From: CAZQQU01 sp964595625
GTDB lineage: Bacteria > Bacteroidota > Bacteroidia > Flavobacteriales > Flavobacteriaceae
Direction of reading: 5' to 3'
Assembly: GCA_964595625.1 (NCBI GenBank)
Contig: CAZQQU010000032.1
Location: forward strand, 1-5,101
DNA length: 5,101 nt
Positions 1 to 5,101 of the stretch are shown in pieces. The notes under the pieces are model-generated. The model saw only the letters and a program-made list of their open reading frames with translations. It searched no databases and was not told where the DNA came from. Positions within the stretch are counted from its first letter, which is position 1; each line of letters opens with the position of its first letter. A program made the translations under genes and the position numbers.

Positions 1-23
1 TTATGCACAGTCGTTGTTTTCAC
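1..23 (-). CDS. Possible start of the next operon gene (partial, GTG start)
   Basis: On the minus strand a GTG at 23-21 overlaps the TGA of the dndE fusion in the four-base form GTGA. It opens a frame reading V/M-K-T-T-T-V-H to the window edge with no stop. Four-base overlaps are a common way to couple translation in operons, and the other two junctions here are equally tight. Only seven codons are visible, no clear ribosome site precedes it, and GTG starts are a minority in AT-rich genomes, so this is a weak suggestion. Confidence 0.18.
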
Positions 24-1138
24 ACAGTCATATAAAACTGTTTAATCTCAAATAGTTCTCCTTTCGGGAACTCTTTGATGTTGGAAATTGCTTGACCTTT
101 TTGGATTTTTTCAAGGCTTCTGTATGCTTTTGTTCCGTCTTTGTCACTAAATCCTAAAAACTTGTTGATTGCTTTTGTATTGTTTTTATCTTTTACATTT
201 AACAAAAATGAAATTTCACACATACTTGAAAAATCAAAAGTCGGTTGATTAAATTCTTCAATACCTTGTGATAAAAGTATTACAGAAACACCTTTAGAAC
301 GAATTTCTCGGAGTATTTTTTCTAAAATATCTTGATATTTTTTCTCTTTGAAAATTACGTGAGCCTCGTCAATTAACAAAACATAGCGCATGGCACGATA
401 TCCATTTTCTGTTGGAGTACTATCCATATTCATAAACACATTATAAATGTAATTTATGATTAGGAATAAGGAAGTGAAACGAACTGAGTTTGATAGATCG
501 CCTGACAGAGACAAATATATATTCTGATTCAAAAAGTTTTTTATCTTCTTGTCTTCTTTAAAAACTCCGTAACGACTTAATTCATCTATGATTTCGGTTA
601 ATGTATCTCGTTTATCTCCAACAATTTCTAACAGTTGCTCATTGATTTCTGAAAAACTGGGATATTCTCCAGGTTTTTTATTCATAAATGCTTCATTTGT
701 AGCTTCTCTTAATTTTCCTCTTTGTTTGATACCAATATTTGAGTATTTGCATATAATATCTACAAATTTGTCAATGCCCATTTGTTTGTTGACATCATTG
801 ATACTGTCAATGAACGACAATGGATTAACGGGGAAAGGGGTGTTGGGCGCATCAATAAATTGTGCTTTCGTTTTTTCAAAAAAAGGTTGCATATGTATCA
901 AATCATCATCTTTTAAACCTTTGAAATCTAAATAAATAAAGTTTACGTGATGATTTGATTTTTCTGATATTTCTTTTAGTAGTTGCAATGCAAATTGTGT
1001 TTTACCAGTACCAGAACTTCCTGCAACTGCAATGTGATTATTATTGTATGAGTTCGTGTCATTGAAATTTAAAACAATCTCTTCTGCTTTATCTTCTAAT
1101 TTATTACCAACTAAAATTTTAATAGGTTCTGCAAAATA
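20..1138 (-). other. HerA/FtsK-like ATPase domain (residues about 155-526 of the fusion)
   Basis: This segment encodes a complete RecA-fold ATPase of the HerA/FtsK (DUF87-like) group. The phrase HIAVAGSSGTGKT (189-201) resembles the HerA pattern in which a strand with a conserved His precedes the P-loop. Walker B is hydrophobic and ends in DEAH (411-414), followed by an arginine-containing helix (REIRSKG, 431-437) and the SQ of the sensor strand (444-445). An insert of about 180 residues, mostly helical in appearance (225-405), separates the two Walker motifs, as in VirB4/HerA-type ATPases. All motifs look intact, so ATP hydrolysis is expected. Whether it is closest to HerA, to VirB4/TraC or to the ATPase part of DndH/DptH cannot be decided by eye. 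Confidence 0.7.
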
Positions 1139-1600
1139 TGATTTTTCGATATTTTGATTATTATTTTTAACTGCATCTAAACTGACTTTCACAGTATCCA
1201 AAAACGAAATACCTTTATCTAAATGCTCGGTTAAAAAATCAAAAAACGTATAATTGTTATTGGTTGAAAACAAATTGTCCATCAATTCTAATCCATGGTC
1301 AATGTGTAGTTTAATGTATTTGGGAATATTATCGTCCGTTTTGTAAATACCATAATGCTGGCAAATCAAAGCGATATAAAAATCTTTATATTTTGCATCA
1401 AATAAAATATGATCCTTATACTCTTTTCCTTTTGAGTCGTATATATTAAATTCCGATGATGTAAAGTGCTTTCCATTTTGCAGAGAATAACCTAATGCAA
1501 TTCTTGCGATTACATTTTCTTTCGTCCCAGCAGGTAATTTTGACGTTAGTTTTCTAACGATTTCCTGATTAGCTTCTGATGTTCTTATGTTAATTTGCAT
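20..1600 (-). CDS. dndE: DndE-HerA-like ATPase fusion, DNA phosphorothioation protein
   Basis: This 526-residue protein joins a DndE domain to a P-loop motor. Seen: residues 1-112 resemble DndE, with a helical start, the segment NVIARIALGYSL (29-40) and the DndE-typical end IPKYIKLHIDHGLEL (92-106). After a linker (about 113-154) comes an ATPase with a lead-in strand region (about 157-180), Walker A GSSGTGKT (194-201), the HerA/VirB4-like YLDFKG (223-228), Walker B YVLLIDEAHVI (406-416, D411/E412) and a sensor-like LLSQG (442-446) after RSKGVSV. Known: stand-alone DndE is about 110-130 residues, forms a tetramer reported to bind nicked duplex DNA, and is needed for phosphorothioation; HerA/FtsK-like ATPases are ring motors on DNA. 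Inferred: the ATPase moves DNA for modification or acts as a linked effector. The ATG overlaps the end of dndD by 11 bases, suggesting translational coupling. It is the best start because the DndE domain begins at once. No transmembrane segment is evident, so it is probably cytoplasmic. Domain identity is strong; the motor's role is unknown. Confidence 0.88.
   Translation of the reverse strand: MQINIRTSEANQEIVRKLTSKLPAGTKENVIARIALGYSLQNGKHFTSSEFNIYDSKGKEYKDHILFDAKYKDFYIALICQHYGIYKTDDNIPKYIKLHIDHGLELMDNLFSTNNNYTFFDFLTEHLDKGISFLDTVKVSLDAVKNNNQNIEKSYFAEPIKILVGNKLEDKAEEIVLNFNDTNSYNNNHIAVAGSSGTGKTQFALQLLKEISEKSNHHVNFIYLDFKGLKDDDLIHMQPFFEKTKAQFIDAPNTPFPVNPLSFIDSINDVNKQMGIDKFVDIICKYSNIGIKQRGKLREATNEAFMNKKPGEYPSFSEINEQLLEIVGDKRDTLTEIIDELSRYGVFKEDKKIKNFLNQNIYLSLSGDLSNSVRFTSLFLIINYIYNVFMNMDSTPTENGYRAMRYVLLIDEAHVIFKEKKYQDILEKILREIRSKGVSVILLSQGIEEFNQPTFDFSSMCEISFLLNVKDKNNTKAINKFLGFSDKDGTKAYRSLEKIQKGQAISNIKEFPKGELFEIKQFYMTV
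1265..1600 (-). other. DndE domain (residues about 1-112 of the fusion)
   Basis: This segment encodes the N-terminal DndE-like domain. The landmarks are a short basic helix-loop (KLPAGTKENV, 21-30), the ARIAL helix, a block reading SKGKEYKDHILFD (56-68), the FYIALICQHYG helix (74-84) and the closing KYIKLHIDHGLELM. Its length matches a whole stand-alone DndE, so it is a complete domain and not a remnant. The lysines near residues 21-27 lie where canonical DndE carries conserved DNA-contacting lysines; this correspondence is from memory and not aligned. Confidence 0.75.
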
Positions 1601-3710
1601 TGTAAAGCTCGTTATACTTTTTAATTAAATTTTCGGGTGTCGCTTCTTCAAATGTTGAAGCTTCTGTGCTTACGTTATGAATAATATAGGATTTGCTAAT
1701 TTTTGGTTTAAGTAATTCAAATTCGCTTTCTGTTAATTCTTTATGAATCAAAGGGAATAAAACCACTTGTTCTGAAACATTTGGATAAAATTCTTTGATA
1801 ACATTTTCAGCGTGATCTTTATCAAATTTTTGCATTGGTGAATCAATAAATACAGGAAATTCAATATCTGATTCATCAACCAATGCTTTTAATAATGCAG
1901 ATGCATACATTTGGCGTTCCCCCATTGATAAAGAACCTTTATCAATTTTCTCATTTCTTTCATTAAATAGGTTTATATCCACGTCATCACCAGCTTGGTT
2001 AATATCCACAACAACTTTTTTAATGAAACCTTTTTTATGCATTAAAACATTAAGCTCATTTAAAATATTTTCTTCTAATTTTTTCTTGGTAGCAGCTTTG
2101 AAATCTTTTATGAAATTTCGAAGATTTTCAATTTGCCTTTGAATTATCTTATCTTTCTCAGAATAGCGTCTTGAGTCATCTATTTTTTTTCTCAGTTCTT
2201 CTTGACGTTGTTTTAATGTTTTGATTTCGTTTTTGAATGCTCCGATTTTTTCACCTAAATCGTAAATATCTTTTTCTATTGAAAAAATACGATTATCTAA
2301 ATGCGTTTTTTCGTTTCTTAAATTAGCAATATATTCATCTTCAGCATCTTTTTCTGCTGCTCTAATTTTTCTGCGAATTGAATCTAAGTCACTTTTAAAG
2401 CGTGAATAGTTATCATTGAAACGCGTGAAAGTATCTCTAAAAGTATGTTTTAGAGAATTTATAAGTTGATTTAATTCGTTAGTTTCACTATCAGAAAAAT
2501 CGTGTAATGCTTCAAAAGACGTTGCTATATCAGGGACATCAGAAAAAAAATGCTTTTTTATAAGTTTTCTAATCTGTTCTTCGTAAAAATTTCTAATATC
2601 TGTTGTTATAACTCCTTTAAAGTTCTTTTTTTCAATTTCAAGGTCATCTAGGATAAGGTTAGTTTTTTCACCAACATTTTCCTGCTTAAACTTGTTTTCC
2701 CTATAAGTTTTTTCTTTTTCTAATTGATTAGAAACTTCCATTAAAGTTTCTCCTGATAATCCAAATGGAATTAAATCAAACAATTCTTTTAGTCCATCTT
2801 GAATATCGTTAATTTTTTTTGTAAGTTCAGCTTCCTTTGTTTTTAATTCATTAAGTTGCTCCAAGGTCATCATGTTTCCTTCTTGGATTAACTTCATTTG
2901 AATTTCATTTGACTCACTTTGTTTTTCAATTTTTTCTTGGTTCAAATCGTGGATTTGGCGCTCAACTTCATCGATTGATATCTGCTTATTTTTTATGTCT
3001 GTTTCTATTTGATTAAACTCTACTAATTCTTGAGGTTTAGCAGATTTTTTTCTGTAATCATCTTGGATGGTTTCCAGTTGATCTTTTAAATCTTCATATT
3101 TTTTGATTCCTAATACTTCCGTATAGGCTTTACTTAATAGTCTTCTTTGTTCAGGAGAATTAATTTCTGCAAGAGATACAATTTTTTCAGCATCAAAGAA
3201 AAAGAATTTTGCAATTTCTATAGGCAGAATAAAATCACGAATAAATATTTCTTCTCCATCCTGTTTTCCATCCGTTGTTAAGTCCTGAATCAACTCATTT
3301 TGATAGCCATCTATCAAAACTTCAACTTTATCACTAGCACTAGTTATAATATCATAAGTTCTTGTAATTTTTATTTCATTACAAGTTATTTCGGGGATTT
3401 TTACATTAGTAAAAGTTACTGAAACAGAAAATTTTGTTTCTCCATTTGCTTTAGCTAAACGGTTTAAGCTGTTTCCTATATATTTACCATAACCTCCTTT
3501 GTCCGCGATTTCTTTTTGGTATAGTTCATCAACTTTTTCCATTTGTTTACCATATAGGCACCAAACTAAAGACATTAAAAATGTCGTTTTACCAAAGCCA
3601 TTTTTTCCACTAACAACAATTATGTTTTTATTGTCTTGTGGTAATAAATTTATTTTATTAACACCCTTATAAATTCGGAAGTTGTTAAGTTCTATTTCTT
3701 TTATGAACAT
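1590..3710 (-). CDS. dndD: DNA sulfur modification protein DndD, SMC/Rad50-like ATPase
   Basis: This 706-residue ABC-type ATPase has split head domains around long coiled coils. Seen: an N-terminal strand pattern FIKEIELNNFRIYKG (2-16), Walker A GKNGFGKT (35-42), the DndD-typical FFFFDAEKI (169-177), coiled coils at about 205-310 and 435-540 with a less regular middle, ABC signature LSMGERQ (594-600), Walker B FPVFIDSPMQKFD (618-630) and a late His (H656) in LFPLIHKEL. There is no CxxC zinc hook (only C51 and C110 are cysteines), unlike Rad50, and the residue after the Walker B Asp is Ser, fitting the D-T/S-P form I recall for DndD. Known: DndD is an ATPase that works with DndC and DndE in DNA sulfur insertion. 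The start lies one base after the dndC stop (TAAGATG); its upstream sequence is A-rich with no strong ribosome site, and the end overlaps the dndE fusion by 11 bases. Length is near the family norm and the gene looks intact. RecF/SbcC-like repair ATPases are the alternative, made unlikely by dndC and dndE beside it. Confidence 0.93.
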   Translation of the reverse strand: MFIKEIELNNFRIYKGVNKINLLPQDNKNIIVVSGKNGFGKTTFLMSLVWCLYGKQMEKVDELYQKEIADKGGYGKYIGNSLNRLAKANGETKFSVSVTFTNVKIPEITCNEIKITRTYDIITSASDKVEVLIDGYQNELIQDLTTDGKQDGEEIFIRDFILPIEIAKFFFFDAEKIVSLAEINSPEQRRLLSKAYTEVLGIKKYEDLKDQLETIQDDYRKKSAKPQELVEFNQIETDIKNKQISIDEVERQIHDLNQEKIEKQSESNEIQMKLIQEGNMMTLEQLNELKTKEAELTKKINDIQDGLKELFDLIPFGLSGETLMEVSNQLEKEKTYRENKFKQENVGEKTNLILDDLEIEKKNFKGVITTDIRNFYEEQIRKLIKKHFFSDVPDIATSFEALHDFSDSETNELNQLINSLKHTFRDTFTRFNDNYSRFKSDLDSIRRKIRAAEKDAEDEYIANLRNEKTHLDNRIFSIEKDIYDLGEKIGAFKNEIKTLKQRQEELRKKIDDSRRYSEKDKIIQRQIENLRNFIKDFKAATKKKLEENILNELNVLMHKKGFIKKVVVDINQAGDDVDINLFNERNEKIDKGSLSMGERQMYASALLKALVDESDIEFPVFIDSPMQKFDKDHAENVIKEFYPNVSEQVVLFPLIHKELTESEFELLKPKISKSYIIHNVSTEASTFEEATPENLIKKYNELYNAN

Positions 3711-3711
3711 C

Positions 3712-5040
3712 TTATTTTTCTTTTTTTAGATATTCTTCAATTCTTGTTTCAATATCTTCTTTTAGACCTCTTTTACGATTTAAAAGAGATTTGTTTTTTT
3801 GCAAGGTTAGCAGTTCTTGTATTAGTTCAAAATCTTGTGGGTGTTTCTCACAAGATTTTTTTAGTAGCTCTAACTCTTTTTCTTTTTTTTCGTTTTGGTC
3901 TTTCATATCCAAATCTGTTTTATATGCTTTGCGATAAATTTCCGAGACCTTCTGGTCAAAAACAAAATCACGATACCAAATTGTTTGTATTGCAATCAAT
4001 TCTTGGTTTGTGATTAGTTCGACGTGAGGTTTATACATTTGCACTTCCTTTTGTGCTTTTAATAAGCGATACAAGACAGAAGCACGATAATGAGGAAAAT
4101 AAGGTCCCATTCCATTTACTGCATTTGTTCCGTTTCTACGCTGGGGCATACGATTTTCAATAATATTTCGCTCTTCAGCAAGTTCATTTCTTAATTTTAA
4201 TAATGGTTGTAGCCAAGTTAAACCATTCTCAATTAATGATGACATTGATTTATCTTGTTTTACAACAGTACAAGTCCAACAACCAAATCGACTTTGTCCA
4301 CACGATTTATGTTCTTTATCTGTTACTACCGTTGGACATTCATAATCGTCTGCACTTGCATCCATATAAATCTGAAATAATTCGCTATTATCTGCACCCC
4401 ACGGAGATGGCATTGTATTAATAATATACCAAACTTCTTCCAACATTAAATGTCGGATAGGAGCATATATAAATGTATTTGGTTGTGTTGGATGTTTAGT
4501 TAACCGTTTACCTTTAATTGCGTGTTTTTTCATTGATTTTGCACGATTGGCAGATTCTGCCGAACGTGTGCCAATTAAAATTACAGCCTCCCCAAACTCA
4601 TCAACCTGTTCAACAATAAATCTTTGAGTAGGTTTTATTTTCAGTCGTTCCGTGCACCAACGAAAAGCATTGTTGGGTGCTGGATAACCTTTTCCAATTA
4701 AGTTTACCCAAAAAGAATCTTCTAATCGAGGAATGGTTTTTATCACACGAACAGGAATATCCTGCTCAACTGCGGCTTGTTCTATTTTTGCTAAAACACG
4801 ATGAACATATTCTGTAATTACAGGGTTTTCAACCATTGTGTCATTGCAAACGACATAAATATCTCTGCCTACAACTCCGTGTAAGTCTTTGATTTGTATT
4901 AAAGCTTCCCAAACCAATTGAAGCATTACGGTAGAATCTTTTCCACCGCTAAAACCAATAATCCACGGACGTTTTGTTTCGTCCGCAAACAAATATTGGT
5001 CAATTATTTCGTCAATTATATTTTGTATAAATTTTGCCAT
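3712..5040 (-). CDS. dndC: DNA phosphorothioation protein DndC, PAPS reductase-like ATP pyrophosphatase
   Basis: This 442-residue enzyme belongs to the PAPS reductase/ATP pyrophosphatase family. Seen: the PP-loop SGGKDS (31-36) in WIIGFSGGKDSTVML; RWCTERLKI (127-135); a loop IGTRSAESANRA (156-167); a cysteine cluster at C235, C247, C254 and C257 (CGQSRFGCWTC, 247-257); and a charged helical tail from about residue 375. Known: DndC binds a [4Fe-4S] cluster, hydrolyses ATP to pyrophosphate and carries sulfur from a cysteine desulfurase toward DNA. C129 and the 235-257 cysteines are the likely cluster or sulfur-relay residues, which is inference. It is somewhat shorter than the roughly 500-residue forms I recall, but no core motif is missing. 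The ATG lies 30 codons before the PP-loop, a usual distance, four bases after the stop of an upstream frame and one base before dndD, so it sits inside an operon. Sulfate-assimilation CysH/CysD and the SspD protein are alternatives; the cysteine pattern and the dndD/dndE neighbours favour DndC. Confidence 0.94.
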   Translation of the reverse strand: MAKFIQNIIDEIIDQYLFADETKRPWIIGFSGGKDSTVMLQLVWEALIQIKDLHGVVGRDIYVVCNDTMVENPVITEYVHRVLAKIEQAAVEQDIPVRVIKTIPRLEDSFWVNLIGKGYPAPNNAFRWCTERLKIKPTQRFIVEQVDEFGEAVILIGTRSAESANRAKSMKKHAIKGKRLTKHPTQPNTFIYAPIRHLMLEEVWYIINTMPSPWGADNSELFQIYMDASADDYECPTVVTDKEHKSCGQSRFGCWTCTVVKQDKSMSSLIENGLTWLQPLLKLRNELAEERNIIENRMPQRRNGTNAVNGMGPYFPHYRASVLYRLLKAQKEVQMYKPHVELITNQELIAIQTIWYRDFVFDQKVSEIYRKAYKTDLDMKDQNEKKEKELELLKKSCEKHPQDFELIQELLTLQKNKSLLNRKRGLKEDIETRIEEYLKKEK

Positions 5041-5044
5041 ATTT

Positions 5045-5101
5045 TCAGTTCACAAATGTAATCAAATTATCAGTAGCTTGTTTGTGTTCTGACTCTGACT
5101 T
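5045..5101 (-). CDS. C-terminal end of an upstream gene (partial), possibly dndB
   Basis: The minus strand has one frame open from the window edge that ends in TGA at 5047-5045, giving 18 residues ending in DNLITFVN. The other two minus-strand frames hit stops in the same stretch. The stop is four bases before the dndC ATG, matching the tight spacing of the other junctions, so a co-transcribed upstream gene is likely. DndB, a regulator often encoded just before dndC, is the natural candidate from gene order, but 18 residues cannot identify it. A chance open frame of this length is quite possible. Confidence 0.45.
   Translation of the reverse strand, partial: KSESEHKQATDNLITFVN

Noticed and set aside
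6..29. Seven-base direct repeat CACAGTC (6-12 and 23-29) at the end of dndE
   Set aside because: Too short to support an attachment site or regulatory repeat; no inverted repeat or T-run marks it as a terminator.
588..935. Plus-strand open frame of 115 codons
   Set aside because: It lies wholly antisense to the dndE fusion, whose protein has clear motifs; the plus-strand product shows no recognisable domain.
20..1600. Conjugation ATPase (VirB4/TraC or TraG-like) as the sole identity of the third gene
   Set aside because: The ATPase half has a similar motif layout, but the N-terminal DndE domain and the operon with dndC and dndD point to phosphorothioation.
1590..3710. Rad50/SbcC repair ATPase
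   Set aside because: There is no zinc-hook CxxC, no SbcD/Mre11 nuclease beside it, and the FFFFDAEKI segment is typical of DndD.
3744..4421. Plus-strand open frames of 89 and 72 codons (3744-4013 and 4203-4421)
   Set aside because: Both are antisense to dndC, and their hydrophobic, Leu/Tyr-rich translations are what the complement of AT-rich coding sequence gives.
3712..5040. Assimilatory CysH or CysD, or SspD of the Ssp phosphorothioation system
   Set aside because: The CGQSRFGCWTC cluster, the length and the adjacent DndD and DndE proteins fit the Dnd system better; no sulfate-assimilation gene is present.
5053..5060. Bacteroidota-like -7 promoter element TACATTTG (TAnnTTTG) on the minus strand before dndC
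   Set aside because: There is no TTG/TTTG partner at the expected upstream distance, it would leave a leader of only a few bases, and such AT-rich matches are common by chance.

Overview
The window is a compact minus-strand operon segment carrying the core of a Dnd DNA phosphorothioation system, which replaces a non-bridging backbone oxygen of DNA with sulfur. In transcription order (right to left) it holds the tail of an unidentified upstream gene (ends at 5045), dndC (5040-3712), dndD (3710-1590) and an enlarged dndE (1600-20). A further gene may start in the last 23 bases. There is no gene-free stretch over 100 bases, and no RNA gene, CRISPR array, insertion sequence or convincing terminator was seen.

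The sequence is strongly AT-rich, and none of the starts has a strong Shine-Dalgarno sequence; the upstream bases are A-rich instead. With the Asn/Lys/Ile-rich proteins, this suggests a Bacteroidota (Flavobacteriia-like) host. That is inference from composition, not a marker gene.

The genes should act together. DndC (P-loop ATP pyrophosphatase with an iron-sulfur cysteine cluster) activates or transfers sulfur, DndD (SMC/Rad50-like ATPase) supplies ATP-driven DNA handling, and DndE is the DNA-binding subunit. No cysteine desulfurase (DndA) is visible; a housekeeping IscS/SufS/NifS enzyme, or a gene outside the window, would have to supply sulfur. No restriction partner (DndFGH/PbeABCD type) is visible either.

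The notable feature is the third gene. Canonical DndE is a protein of roughly 110-130 residues. Here a complete DndE-like domain (about residues 1-112) is fused in one reading frame to a HerA/FtsK-like hexameric-motor ATPase domain (about residues 155-526) with intact Walker A and B motifs. This could tie DndE DNA binding to a translocating motor, either for modification or as a built-in defence effector. Such fusions may already be recorded in genome surveys; I cannot check that here.
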